A stretch of 64,000 nucleotides of DNA from Fluviicola chungangensis (GTDB lineage Bacteria > Bacteroidota > Bacteroidia > Flavobacteriales_D > Crocinitomicaceae). Positions 53,249-62,453 of the stretch are shown here, piece by piece (the first letter of the stretch is position 1; each line of letters begins with the position of its first letter). Location: NCBI RefSeq assembly GCF_007558725.1, contig NZ_VLPL01000001.1:540808-604807 (forward strand). The letters run 5' to 3'. The position numbers and the translations under genes were made by a program. Under the pieces are notes generated by a model. It was not told where the DNA came from. It searched no databases and saw nothing but the letters and a program-made list of their open reading frames with translations.

Positions 53249-53698
53249 ATGAAAAAGATCACAATCCTTGGATTGATCCTGATCGGAAGTGGAGTTGCTA
53301 TGGCTCAAACCGAAAAAGATCCAAAAACGGAAAAGAAAGAAGTTCGCAAAGAAGTGAAAATGGAAGTGGTTGACGGTGAAAAAACATTGACCATCAATAC
53401 CACGAACGGTAGCAAAACTTCCAGCGAAGTATACAAAGGTGCTGAAGCAGACCAAAAGCTCCGGGAAATAGAAGGAGGAATGAAATCTGACCGGGTAACG
53501 GAAGACGTCAAAGTAACCGATGAGAACGGTGAGAAAGTGGTTCGAATCATCCGCAATGAAAACGGGAAAACAACAGAAGAAGTCTACAAAGGTGCTGAAG
53601 CAGATAAGAAATTGAAAGAACTGGAAATGAATGATTCGAAATCCATGCACAAAGAAGAACAACGCATCGAGATCAAAAAAGAAATTCGCGAAAAATAA
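53249..53698 (+). CDS. Exported charged repeat protein
   Basis: The signal peptide MKKITILGLILIGSGVAMAQ starts at 53249; an ATG two codons upstream (53243) is possible. The mature part is very Lys/Glu-rich and contains two copies of the module SSEVYKGAEADQKLREIE and TEEVYKGAEADKKLKELE, each preceded by a strand pattern such as TLTINTTNGSK or KVVRIIRNENGK. The protein is about 130 residues after cleavage. No known domain; the role is unknown and probably periplasmic. Confidence 0.75.
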   Translation: MKKITILGLILIGSGVAMAQTEKDPKTEKKEVRKEVKMEVVDGEKTLTINTTNGSKTSSEVYKGAEADQKLREIEGGMKSDRVTEDVKVTDENGEKVVRIIRNENGKTTEEVYKGAEADKKLKELEMNDSKSMHKEEQRIEIKKEIREK

Positions 53699-53712
53699 AA
53701 CTCATTAGCATA

Positions 53713-53747
53713 AGAAAAGCCCTGACGATACATGTCAGGGCTTTTCT
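53713..53747. terminator. Strong bidirectional intrinsic terminator
   Basis: AGAAAAGCCCTGAC pairs perfectly with GTCAGGGCTTTTCT (14 pairs) around the loop GATACAT, between convergent genes. Confidence 0.92.
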
Positions 53748-53764
53748 GTTCTTATTGATTTTGG

Positions 53765-55891
53765 TTACTTCACCAACTTCATCTCATTAATCAAATTCGC
53801 AGCACCGTAGCACTTGTCGATCAACCAAAGCGTGTAACGCACGTCCAAAGAGATCGTACGCTGAATGTTCGGCTCGAAATAGATGTCACCGGACATGGCT
53901 TCCCAGTTACCGTCAAATGCAGTTCCGATCAATTCTCCGTTTGCATTGATTACCGGTGAACCGGAGTTACCTCCTGTGATGTCGTTATTGGAAAGGAAGT
54001 TTACTGGCAATTTCCCGTTTACTCCGTACTGACCGTAATCCTTTTTCATCCACAACTCCTTGATGCGTGGATCCACCACGAATTCCGGGTTAGAAGGATC
54101 TTCTTTCTGCATCACTCCATCCAACGTAGTGAAGTAGTCGTAATGAACAGCATCACGCGGATCGTAAGCCAATACATTTCCGTAGGTCAAACGCATCGTT
54201 GAGTTTGCATTCGGATAGAATTTCTTGTTCGGCTGCATTTCACGTACACCTTTTACAAATGCGCGATTTGCTGCAGTCAACTTGGCATTCGCCGATTTCA
54301 CCGCATCCTGTGCCATGGCAGCCTGGTATGCGTTATCCAAGTCTTTGATCAGGATAAACAACGGATCCTGACTCATTTTTTCAACATCGAAGTTCTTCAT
54401 GAATTCTTCGTAACGCTCTTTTGAAGCAAAAATGGAATTCGTTTTCACGCGGCTCATGAACGCATCTACCCCGTCCATACCAATGGAACGTGTAATACCA
54501 ACCTGTTGTTCCATCGGGACGTCGCGAATGTACATTTTCAATACTTCTTCCAGAGTCTCCAATTCAATGTCCATGGAACGTTCAGCATAGATCTCTTCTG
54601 CTGTTGCTTTTGCAACATCCAGGATCATATTGTAACGTTCTTCATTTCCTGACTTTTTCGCATCAAAAGCCAGTTTGTAATAATACACCAACGAGTTAAT
54701 GTCTACCTGGCGCACAAACTCACTGTTGTACACCTTGATGTAAATGATATCATTCGTTGCTTTAAAAGCCGATTCGATGTCCGAAAGCACGTTGTCGTAT
54801 TCCGCTTTACCGGCAGCGTATTTCGTAAATTCCTCTTCTATTTTTCTTTTCTTATCCGCCACATGGTTTCCTTTCAACTGTTTTGTCTGACCGATGAAGT
54901 ATTTCCAGTAATTTGCCACCTGTGCGTATTTGGATGAATAATGTAGACGGACTGTCACATCTTTATCCATGTACTTTTTCATGATCTCCAGTTTCTTCGC
55001 ACGGATATCCACAATTTTCGGCTGTTCCAAGGAAATAGCCTGTTCCACACCGTAAGAAGTCAAATAACGATTTGTTCTTCCCGGGAATCCCATGATCATG
55101 GCGTAATCACCTTGTTTTACGCCTTTCAATGAGATTGGCAGGGAATGTTTGGGTTTCAACGGAACGTTTGCATCACTGAAATCAGCCGGTTTGTTGTCTG
55201 CTCCGGCATAAACACGGAACATGGAGAAATCCGCTGTATGACGCGGCCATTCCCAGTTGTCTGTATCTCCACCGAATTTTCCGGCAGATTGCGGAGGTGT
55301 TCCTACCAAGCGCACATCTTTAAATGTCTCTTTTACGAACAGGTAAAACTCATTTCCATCATAAAAATCACGAACAAATGCCTCGTAGTGCGTACCGGCT
55401 GTAGCATCCTTTACAAGGATATCCGTTACTTCTTTGATTTTCTTTGCACGTTCTTCCGGTGACATTTTTGCATTCAATTCTTTCGCCACTTGAGCAGTTA
55501 CATCTTCCATACGGATCATGAACGTAGCTGTCAGTCCTTTCACAGCGATCTCTTCCTTGAAATTTTTAGCCCAAAAGCCATTGTCCAGGTAATTGTGTTC
55601 CTCGGTTGAAGCTCCTGCAATTGCATCATAACCACAGTGATGATTTGTCAGGATCAATCCCTGGTTGGAAATGATCTCTCCGGTACAGAACCCCCCGAAC
55701 GAGATAACCGCGTCCTTCAAAGAAGATTTGTTAATGGAATAAATTTGCTCCTGAGTTAATTTCAAGCCATGCTTTTTCATGTCCTCATAGTTTCTTCCGA
55801 TCAAAAACGGAAGCCACATTCCCTCATCTGCGCGAGCAATGTTACCCATGGTGTAGGTCAGTAAGACCAAAGCGAATACTATTTTTTTCAT
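53765..55891 (-). CDS. S46 family dipeptidyl-peptidase (DPP7-like)
   Basis: The 708 residues start with a signal peptide (ending NIARAD). The catalytic triad of peptidase family S46 is visible: H85 in LTNHHCGYDA, Asp in GDTDNWEWPRHTADF and S643 in GGNSGSP. Eighteen residues after the Ser the sequence reads FDGNWEAMSGD; Gly at that position is found in DPP7 (hydrophobic P1), whereas DPP11 has Arg (acidic P1). It should release dipeptides from the N-termini of peptides in the periplasm. Nearby envelope peptidases in the window suggest peptide-based growth. Confidence 0.93.
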   Translation of the reverse strand: MKKIVFALVLLTYTMGNIARADEGMWLPFLIGRNYEDMKKHGLKLTQEQIYSINKSSLKDAVISFGGFCTGEIISNQGLILTNHHCGYDAIAGASTEEHNYLDNGFWAKNFKEEIAVKGLTATFMIRMEDVTAQVAKELNAKMSPEERAKKIKEVTDILVKDATAGTHYEAFVRDFYDGNEFYLFVKETFKDVRLVGTPPQSAGKFGGDTDNWEWPRHTADFSMFRVYAGADNKPADFSDANVPLKPKHSLPISLKGVKQGDYAMIMGFPGRTNRYLTSYGVEQAISLEQPKIVDIRAKKLEIMKKYMDKDVTVRLHYSSKYAQVANYWKYFIGQTKQLKGNHVADKKRKIEEEFTKYAAGKAEYDNVLSDIESAFKATNDIIYIKVYNSEFVRQVDINSLVYYYKLAFDAKKSGNEERYNMILDVAKATAEEIYAERSMDIELETLEEVLKMYIRDVPMEQQVGITRSIGMDGVDAFMSRVKTNSIFASKERYEEFMKNFDVEKMSQDPLFILIKDLDNAYQAAMAQDAVKSANAKLTAANRAFVKGVREMQPNKKFYPNANSTMRLTYGNVLAYDPRDAVHYDYFTTLDGVMQKEDPSNPEFVVDPRIKELWMKKDYGQYGVNGKLPVNFLSNNDITGGNSGSPVINANGELIGTAFDGNWEAMSGDIYFEPNIQRTISLDVRYTLWLIDKCYGAANLINEMKLVK

Positions 55892-55991
55892 TCTTTAAGT
55901 TTAGTTTAAAAGAGCGCTAAAGTTAACAACTTTTAAGAGGAAACCTTAACCGTTTATGTATTTTCAGTTGAAAATTGATAAGTACATTCAA

Positions 55992-56033
55992 TAAAAAAGG
56001 TGACTTTCCCTCTTATTGGGAGCCACCTCTTTT
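55992..56033 (-). terminator. Probable terminator after the GH92 gene
   Basis: AGGTG pairs with CACCT with a partly wobble-paired extension. On the minus strand Ts follow. The stem is imperfect. Confidence 0.5.
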
Positions 56034-56052
56034 CCATGATACATTTCAATTC

Positions 56053-59022
56053 TCACTTAACAATTATTTCATCCAGGAACAACCAGGTCGGATTTCCCTT
56101 TCCCAGGTGCCAATCCGGACATGATCCGTAATTTTCAACGCTGAAACGGATAAACTTGCAAGAAGTCGGAGCGATTTCAACACTCAACTCTCCTACCTTC
56201 AAAGTTTCACCTTCTTTTACCGGAACTCCCGCAACTTTGCCTAATTTCCGGTAAATTACTCCGTCTGTTGAAACTTCGATGCTCACACTTTTCGGAGGGA
56301 AGATCCACGATTTCTGATCCTGTAAATACGAGAACTGGATCAGGGAGATCTCTCTTTGTTCATTCAGTTCAATGACTCCCTGAACATTTTTCCCGAAGGA
56401 ACCCTGCCATTCCGTTCCGCGGTATTCTTCGGTTCCTTTTTGACCATCAACCAATGCCTGCGAACCACCACCTGAATATTGGTTTGCATATTCCGTGGCA
56501 AGCGTAATCTTTTTATCCCGGACGTATTTTGTAAATAAAGTCTTGATGACTTTGCTTTCCGAACCATCGTCACGCACTACTTTTGCATAGACCTGTGTTG
56601 TTTCATTCAGGTGAATATTTTTCCCTCCTTGCTTATAAAACGGCTGGTACTTTTCCCCGTCAAAACTGTAATACACTTTCCCTTTTTCAAAGAAAAGTAC
56701 GTCGATCCCCAATTCCATACTTGTTTCAAACATCGTTTGAGAAGTGGTGAAAAAGGGAACAGGAACAAAAGCCGGACTGATTTCATGTCGCAGATCCAAT
56801 TCATAATTTGCCAGCTGCTTATTCGGTTTCGCGCCCATTGAAATTTCCAAAACACCCCCTTCTCTGATCATGTCGTGGGTAATAAATAATTTCTGGTATG
56901 CTTTTCCATTCCAGGAAATAGATTGAACATACTTATTCTCCTCTGAATTATTCACTACATTGATCTCAAAAGAAGTTGTTTCGCCCTGGATCAGCACATG
57001 GTCCATCATCGGCCGACCGATTGTATACGTCGGACTGCCCGGGGAAACCGGGTAAAAGCCCATCGAACTCAGGACGTACCATGCAGACATTTGCCCGCAA
57101 TCTTCGTTTCCTGAAAGACCATCCGGCGCATTGACGTAAAACGTTTTTAGAATCGTATCGATCAAAGCCTGCGTTTTTTCCGGAGCACCGCAATAGTTGT
57201 AGGTATACGCCATGTGATGCGAAGGCTCGTTTCCATGTGCGTATTGCCCGATCAAGCCTGTAATATCTGCCTGCTCACGCCCCGACATGGAGGAAGAACC
57301 CAGGAACATCGTGTCCAGGAAATTGATCATTCCTTCATTTCCTCCGTGCATATCAATCAAAGCCTGGATGTGTTGCGGAGCAGCCAGGGAATATTGCCAT
57401 CCGTTTGCTTCCGTAAAGTGGTGGTTTACTTCATTCGGTTTGAAAAAAGGAAGGAAGATCCCGTCTTTTCTCGGTTGAAAAAAGCGCGACTCCGGGTGCA
57501 ATAAATTCATCCAATTGGCTGAGCGTACCTGGTACTTCTTTGCAATATCTGTTTTCCCCAGTTTCTCTGCAAATCTCGAAATACACCAATCGTCGTATGC
57601 ATATTCCAATGTTTTTGAAACCGATTCGGCCTGGGTATTGGCAGAAATGAACCCGATTTCCTCGTATTGTTTCTTTCCCCATTGATCTGCCGTGCTTGAA
57701 GCAATCATCGCTTCCAGCAATCCTTCCGGATTTTCAAGTGGAATTCCTTTCAAATAAGCATCTGTAATTACCGAAACGGAATGATACCCGATCATGCAAT
57801 TCGTTTCATTATTGGATAAGGTCCACACCGGAAGCAATCCCGTATTTTGGTATTGCTTATAAAAGGAACTGACGAAATCAGAAACTTTTTGTGGCTGAAC
57901 AATGGTGTAAAGCGGATTCGCTCCGCGATACGTATCCCACAAGGAAAAAACAGAATACAAGGAATTTTCTGAGGTTTGGATCTGATCGTTATAGTCGCGG
58001 TATCTCCCGTCCACATCCGTCCAAAGTGAAGGATGAATAAACGAATGGTAAAGTGCTGTATAAAAGTTATTTAGAACGTCCTTTTGAGAAGATTTCACTT
58101 TGATCTTTCCCAATTCCAGGTCCCAGGCTGCAAGCGCACGTGAGCGGACAATATCAAAATCAAAACTGGTTAGTTCCGCTTTCAAATTGGCAGTTGCACC
58201 CGCCTGGTCCGTTCCGGAAATTCCAACACGCACTGCAATTTCCCTTACACCTTCCGGGAATTCCAATACAAACAAATACGTCCCTTCTTTTTTATCTTCA
58301 ATCCATTTGGTCTTGGTAAAGGGAATGGATGTCTCCAAACTAAACGCCAGGTGCTGATGTGTCGCCCAAGCCTCGGAAACACGTTTTCCTACAACCGAAG
58401 TCGAAGACGTTTTCATCGCCTCCACTTCCAATACGCGATCGCGGTATCCTAAATCAATAACGATGTAGCGTTTTCCCTTCGGGTTTGAGAATTGGTACCG
58501 GTGCAGGGCACAACGCAAAGTAGCCGTCAAATCTGCTGTAATCCCGTTTTCCATTTCTACATGGTAATAACCCGGAAGCGCCTTTTCTTTGGAATGTTTG
58601 AAAACGGAACCAAATCCCCCTGCTTTTTTATATCCCGGAACGGTATTCAGTTTTCCCTGTTGCGGAACCAGCAGCACATCCGAATAATCCGGAATTCCTG
58701 TTCCGCTCAAATGCGTGTGACTGAATCCGTAAATCACGGAATCCGAATAATGATAACCACCGCAACCGTCCCATCCTTCATACCGCGTGTCAGGTCCCAC
58801 TTGAACCATTCCAAAAGGAAGTACCGGCCCCGGAAAAGTATGTCCGTGCCCTCCTGTCCCTACAAATGTATTGACGTAGCGTGACGGACTTGGTATCGCT
58901 TTGGATAATTTATCTGAGTACACTTTATCTCTTGCCATGTCCGAATTGGTTTTCAATTCCTGGATTTGAGAAAAGCCCGAAAAAGAACAAATTAGCGTAA
59001 GTAGAAATATCCTGTTTTTCAT
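56053..59022 (-). CDS. GH92 family alpha-mannosidase, exported
   Basis: A signal peptide (1-19) precedes the GH92 N-terminal beta-sandwich (YVNTFVGTGGHGHTFPGPVLPFGMVQVGPDTRYEGWDGCGGYHYSDSVIYGFSHTHLSGTG), one of the most conserved family regions. The catalytic (alpha/alpha)6 part carries MAYTYNYCGAPEKTQALID and GNEDCGQMSAWYVLSSMGFYPVSPG. After about residue 740 come a chitobiase-like C-terminal segment and an F5/8-type discoidin-like domain (QALVDGQKGTEEYRGTEWQG, about 860-989). It should remove alpha-linked mannose from N-glycans using a calcium ion. The ROK kinase gene lies just upstream in the same direction. Confidence 0.93.
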   Translation of the reverse strand: MKNRIFLLTLICSFSGFSQIQELKTNSDMARDKVYSDKLSKAIPSPSRYVNTFVGTGGHGHTFPGPVLPFGMVQVGPDTRYEGWDGCGGYHYSDSVIYGFSHTHLSGTGIPDYSDVLLVPQQGKLNTVPGYKKAGGFGSVFKHSKEKALPGYYHVEMENGITADLTATLRCALHRYQFSNPKGKRYIVIDLGYRDRVLEVEAMKTSSTSVVGKRVSEAWATHQHLAFSLETSIPFTKTKWIEDKKEGTYLFVLEFPEGVREIAVRVGISGTDQAGATANLKAELTSFDFDIVRSRALAAWDLELGKIKVKSSQKDVLNNFYTALYHSFIHPSLWTDVDGRYRDYNDQIQTSENSLYSVFSLWDTYRGANPLYTIVQPQKVSDFVSSFYKQYQNTGLLPVWTLSNNETNCMIGYHSVSVITDAYLKGIPLENPEGLLEAMIASSTADQWGKKQYEEIGFISANTQAESVSKTLEYAYDDWCISRFAEKLGKTDIAKKYQVRSANWMNLLHPESRFFQPRKDGIFLPFFKPNEVNHHFTEANGWQYSLAAPQHIQALIDMHGGNEGMINFLDTMFLGSSSMSGREQADITGLIGQYAHGNEPSHHMAYTYNYCGAPEKTQALIDTILKTFYVNAPDGLSGNEDCGQMSAWYVLSSMGFYPVSPGSPTYTIGRPMMDHVLIQGETTSFEINVVNNSEENKYVQSISWNGKAYQKLFITHDMIREGGVLEISMGAKPNKQLANYELDLRHEISPAFVPVPFFTTSQTMFETSMELGIDVLFFEKGKVYYSFDGEKYQPFYKQGGKNIHLNETTQVYAKVVRDDGSESKVIKTLFTKYVRDKKITLATEYANQYSGGGSQALVDGQKGTEEYRGTEWQGSFGKNVQGVIELNEQREISLIQFSYLQDQKSWIFPPKSVSIEVSTDGVIYRKLGKVAGVPVKEGETLKVGELSVEIAPTSCKFIRFSVENYGSCPDWHLGKGNPTWLFLDEIIVK

Positions 59023-59110
59023 ATGGTTAAATTTTAATCACTTGTCTCCGCCGGTTTATTTTGTGTGACTGCGCTAACGCTTGTCTTTTAGTCGAAAGTA
59101 ATGCTTTCTC

Positions 59111-60058
59111 TTATTTTTTGATTGCTTTCCAGAACATAGAAGCTGCCGTACCCAATACAGCTGCGTTCATATCATGAAGAGCTGAATTTCGAATTTCGAT
59201 ATGTCCCTGGTAGATCTGAAGCAGATTCTCCTCCATGTGTTTTTTTACTTTTTCAGAAAAATAGGGACCACTCTGCGCCAATCCTCCAAAAAGAATGTAA
59301 GCCTTCGGATTAGAGAACGCAGCAAAATCAGCTAAGGCAATCCCGAGCATTTCTGCTGTATAATCTACGATTTCACAAGCAAATTGATCTCCGGCTACTG
59401 CCAACTGAAAAACATCCTTTGCGGTAATTTTCGAGAGTCCGTTCAATTTGGAATCCGCTTTACAGGTACTACTCAATTCTTCCACACTACGTACGACACC
59501 TGTGCTTGAAACATAAGTTTCCAGGCAACCTTTTCTTCCACATCCGCACAAACGTCCGTTATGAACGACCCGAATATGACCGTATTCACCGGCAAAACCC
59601 TGGGAACCTACAATCAATTCGCCATTGATAAAAATTCCTGAACCAAGCCCTGTTCCAAGCGTAATCAAAACAAAATCGTTCAGATCTTTTGCATTTCCGA
59701 AAAGATGCTCACCGATCGCTGCTGCATTTGCGTCATTCGCTAACAAAGTGGGCCTGTGAAATTTCTGTTCAAACAATTCGGCAATCGGGATTACTCCTTT
59801 CCATTTTAAGTTCGGAGCAAATTCAATATTTCCGGTAAATGCATTCCCGTTTGGAGCCCCAACACCCAAACCGAGTAAATTATCCAAGAACCCCTTGTTT
59901 TTTACATCCTGGTAAATCTTTTCTACTAAATCTTCGGGATCAGAATAATCTGTTGTCGTAACGGATTCTTCGAATAACACCTCTCCATTTCGGTTCACCA
60001 AACCATAAGCAGTGTTGGTTCCACCGATATCTATGCCTAATGCAACATGTTCAATCAT
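59111..60058 (-). CDS. ROK family sugar kinase
   Basis: The 315 residues open with the ATP phosphate-binding motif LGIDIGGTNTAYGLV. They hold LLANDANAAAIGEHLFG with the catalytic Asp, LGTGLGSGIFINGELI, and the zinc-binding cysteine motif CGCGRKGCLETY preceded by EYGHIRV. This is typical of ROK glucokinases and related hexose kinases. Its location directly upstream of the GH92 gene suggests it phosphorylates a hexose released from glycans, such as glucose or mannose; the substrate is not proven by sequence. Confidence 0.9.
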   Translation of the reverse strand: MIEHVALGIDIGGTNTAYGLVNRNGEVLFEESVTTTDYSDPEDLVEKIYQDVKNKGFLDNLLGLGVGAPNGNAFTGNIEFAPNLKWKGVIPIAELFEQKFHRPTLLANDANAAAIGEHLFGNAKDLNDFVLITLGTGLGSGIFINGELIVGSQGFAGEYGHIRVVHNGRLCGCGRKGCLETYVSSTGVVRSVEELSSTCKADSKLNGLSKITAKDVFQLAVAGDQFACEIVDYTAEMLGIALADFAAFSNPKAYILFGGLAQSGPYFSEKVKKHMEENLLQIYQGHIEIRNSALHDMNAAVLGTAASMFWKAIKK

Positions 60059-60120
60059 GCCGTAAAAATGGGATTTTTTTTCGAGAATTAACTTTTAGTA
60101 AATTGATTTAGCCGATCGAT

Positions 60121-60780
60121 TCATTTGAATTTAACATTCCATTCTTTCAGAAAATCAGCTACAAAAGCGGCCATTATTTGATGTCTTTCTTCCCCGATCT
60201 TTTGTGCGGTTTTGGTTCTCAAACGATCCTTTATCAATAATAATTTCTCATAAAAATGATTCAGGGTATGTGACTTATCAGAAGAATAGCTTTCAAAATC
60301 CGAATGAAGAGACGGTCCCAAATCAGGCTCATAGAAAGAGCGGTTATTTTTTCCTCCGTAATGAAATGCACGTGCAATCCCAATTGCCCCGATCGCATCC
60401 AGGCGGTCAGCGTCTCGCACAATATCCAGTTCCAGGCTTCCCACTTCATCTTCTACTCCGGCTCCTTTAAAGGAAACCTTATCCACAATGGAACACACCC
60501 GGTCAATCAGTTCCTTCTCCGCATTCAGTTTCGTGAGTATTTCTCTCGAAACTCTTCCACAGTCATTTTTTACGCCACCATTCAGTTTGTGATCGGAAAT
60601 ATCGTGTAATAAGGCCGCCAGCCGGACAACCAACAAATCCCCACCTTCCTGATCCTGAATATGTTCAGCCAATTTCAATACCCGTTCGATGTGGTACCAA
60701 TCGTGGTCTGCGCTTTCCTTTCTAAATTTTTGTTCCACGATAGTTTTCACTTCTTCGAACAAATACGTGTTATTTTTCAT
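60121..60780 (-). CDS. HD domain phosphohydrolase (YedJ-like)
   Basis: The 219 residues show the metal-binding H...HD...D pattern: HDWYHIERVLKLAEHIQ, LAALLHDISDHKLNGG, and RDADRLDAIGAIGIARAFHYGG. These match the YedJ/YpgQ-type HD hydrolases, some of which act on nucleotides. The enzyme is soluble with no signal peptide. It starts 62 bases upstream of the ROK gene in the same direction, so cotranscription is likely. The substrate is unknown. Confidence 0.9.
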   Translation of the reverse strand: MKNNTYLFEEVKTIVEQKFRKESADHDWYHIERVLKLAEHIQDQEGGDLLVVRLAALLHDISDHKLNGGVKNDCGRVSREILTKLNAEKELIDRVCSIVDKVSFKGAGVEDEVGSLELDIVRDADRLDAIGAIGIARAFHYGGKNNRSFYEPDLGPSLHSDFESYSSDKSHTLNHFYEKLLLIKDRLRTKTAQKIGEERHQIMAAFVADFLKEWNVKFK

Positions 60781-60843
60781 GATATTATGCTTGCATAAAT
60801 AACTAAAAGATTCTACATTGCAAAAAAATCTAAAATCTCTCTT

Positions 60844-61677
60844 ATGAAAAAATTAATTCTACCTGTATTGGCTGTAATGGCTTTCGGAACAGCATCCGCA
60901 CAATTCAATCTGGGCGTTTCGGTTGGTTATGGTCTTGGTTCACCAGGGCAGTTTCTGGGAACTGACGAACAACATGATGCCGGCGGCCTTACCAACTCAA
61001 AAGCTATTTACGGGACATTGGGAAATGGGCTTCAGGCAAACCTGACACCCGGCTACATGTTCGGAGAGCATTTCGGGATTGAATTAGGTTTGAACGGCTT
61101 CTTTGGTTCGGAGACTACTACCCATAAAGAAAACCATCCCAGCGGTACACTTACGGAGACCATGAAGTCAAGTCAGTTCCGTATTGCTCCGGCTTTCTAT
61201 ATCAAATCGGGAGGAGAAAAAATGTCTGTATACGCCCGTACGGGATTACTCATTCCCCTTTTAGGCTCTGTTAAATATGAATCAAATGATAACTCTTCTC
61301 CCGGGGTAAGTGTCGTGCAAGCATCCACCACAAGCGGAAAAGTGGCATTGGGATATACCGGGGCATTCGGTCTGAATGTTCATTTCGGGAAGAAATTCGG
61401 TTTCTTTGCTGAAGTGGGAGCCAACAGTTTACGCGTAAAATCAAAAGAAACAGAAGTAACAAAATACAGTATCAACGGGAACGATTTTCTTGGAAGCGTT
61501 CCGGCATACAACAAAGACATCAAGTATGTAGATGAACTGAATTCCTCTTCCAACAATTTCTCTACGAATCCAACCGGATCAACCTTAACATCTCCAAGTG
61601 AAGAATTAAGACAAATTGCAAACTTCAGCAACTTCTTTGTTCAAGTGGGTATCAAATTAACTTTTGGAGAAGACTAA
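60844..61677 (+). CDS. Outer membrane beta-barrel protein
   Basis: The signal peptide MKKLILPVLAVMAFGTASA precedes alternating amphipathic strands (FNLGVSVGYGLGSPG, GLQANLTPGYMFGEHFGIELGLNGFFGS, FRIAPAFYIKSGGEKMSVYARTGLLIPLLG, TSGKVALGYTGAFGLNVHFGKKFGFFAEVGAN). The last residues (NFFVQVGIKLTFGED) form a terminal strand. The 277-residue length fits a small 8-stranded porin-like or PorT/OmpW-type barrel in the outer membrane. The role is unknown. Confidence 0.83.
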   Translation: MKKLILPVLAVMAFGTASAQFNLGVSVGYGLGSPGQFLGTDEQHDAGGLTNSKAIYGTLGNGLQANLTPGYMFGEHFGIELGLNGFFGSETTTHKENHPSGTLTETMKSSQFRIAPAFYIKSGGEKMSVYARTGLLIPLLGSVKYESNDNSSPGVSVVQASTTSGKVALGYTGAFGLNVHFGKKFGFFAEVGANSLRVKSKETEVTKYSINGNDFLGSVPAYNKDIKYVDELNSSSNNFSTNPTGSTLTSPSEELRQIANFSNFFVQVGIKLTFGED

Positions 61678-61707
61678 TCGGAAATCTTAACGAAATTTAT
61701 TGGTTCT

Positions 61708-61737
61708 GGGTACGGTAGAAATATCGTACCCTTTTTA
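61708..61737 (+). terminator. Intrinsic terminator before the rpsP promoter
   Basis: GGGTACG (61708-61714) pairs with CGTACCC (61725-61731), followed by five Ts. Confidence 0.85.
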
Positions 61738-61738
61738 T

Positions 61739-61768
61739 TTGCAGATTGGGAAGCTTTTGCTATCTTTG
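61739..61768 (+). promoter_or_regulatory. rpsP promoter
   Basis: TTG (61739-61741), 19 bases, then TATCTTTG (61761-61768), a perfect TAnnTTTG. It is the clearest promoter in the window and lies 73 bases before the rpsP start. Confidence 0.72.
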
Positions 61769-61771
61769 CAC

Positions 61772-61827
61772 CCTGTTTATTCGCTAAGCAGGAGTTAATA
61801 TTCATTTTAATCGAGGTTTCGTACCTC
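61772..61827 (+). promoter_or_regulatory. rpsP 5' leader with two hairpins
   Basis: CCTG (61772-61775) can pair with CAGG (61789-61792), and GAGGT (61813-61817) pairs with ACCTC (61823-61827). The second stem ends 14 bases before the ATG. It might be a binding site for feedback control; this is a guess from position. Confidence 0.3.
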
Positions 61828-61841
61828 AAACAATTAACATT

Positions 61842-62435
61842 ATGGCAACACGTATTCGTTTGCAAAGACACGGTAAAAAAGGAAAAGCAATTTTCCATTT
61901 AGTAGTAGCTGATTCCCGCGCTAAGCGTGATGGTAAGTTCATTGAGAAGTTGGGGGTTTACAATCCGAACACGAACCCGGCAACAATTGACATCAATTTT
62001 GAATCAACTTTAAAATGGGTTGGTACAGGAGCTGAAATGTCTGATACTGCACGTGCAATTCTTTCTTACAAAGGAATTTTGTACAAAAATCACTTATTGA
62101 AAGGTGTAACAAAAGGAGCTTTGACTGCTGAGCAGGTAGAAACTAAATTTGCTGCTTGGGAAGCTGAAAAAGCATCTAAAATCCAAGGGAAAATTGAAGG
62201 TCTTGGAAAAGACGCTGTTGCTGATAAAGCAGCACGTTTGAAAGCTGAAGCTGATGCAAATGAAGCAAAAGCAAAAGCGATTGAAGCTAAAAACACGCCT
62301 GTTGAAGAAGCTCCTGTAGTGGAAGAGGTTGCCGAAGAAGCAGAAACTGCAACTCCGGAAGCTGCTGCCGAAGAGGCTACTGAAGCTCCTGCAGAGGATG
62401 CTCCGGCTGCTGAAGAAGGAGAAGCTGAGGCTTAA
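61842..62435 (+). CDS. rpsP: 30S ribosomal protein S16 with long acidic C-terminal extension
   Basis: Residues 1-85 are S16: MATRIRLQRHGKKGKAIFHLVVADSRAKRDGKFIEKLGVYNPN, then WVGTGAEMSDTARAILSYKGILYKNHLLKG. Typical bacterial S16 is 80-90 residues; here about 110 more follow, first Lys/Ala-rich helical (AEKASKIQGKIEGLGKDAVADKAARLKAEADANEAKAKA), then Glu/Ala/Pro-rich. Such extensions are common in Bacteroidota. S16 helps assemble the 30S subunit. It is followed by rimM, which matures the same subunit. Confidence 0.96.
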   Translation: MATRIRLQRHGKKGKAIFHLVVADSRAKRDGKFIEKLGVYNPNTNPATIDINFESTLKWVGTGAEMSDTARAILSYKGILYKNHLLKGVTKGALTAEQVETKFAAWEAEKASKIQGKIEGLGKDAVADKAARLKAEADANEAKAKAIEAKNTPVEEAPVVEEVAEEAETATPEAAAEEATEAPAEDAPAAEEGEAEA

Positions 62436-62453
62436 TTCATTAAAAGTTGATCT

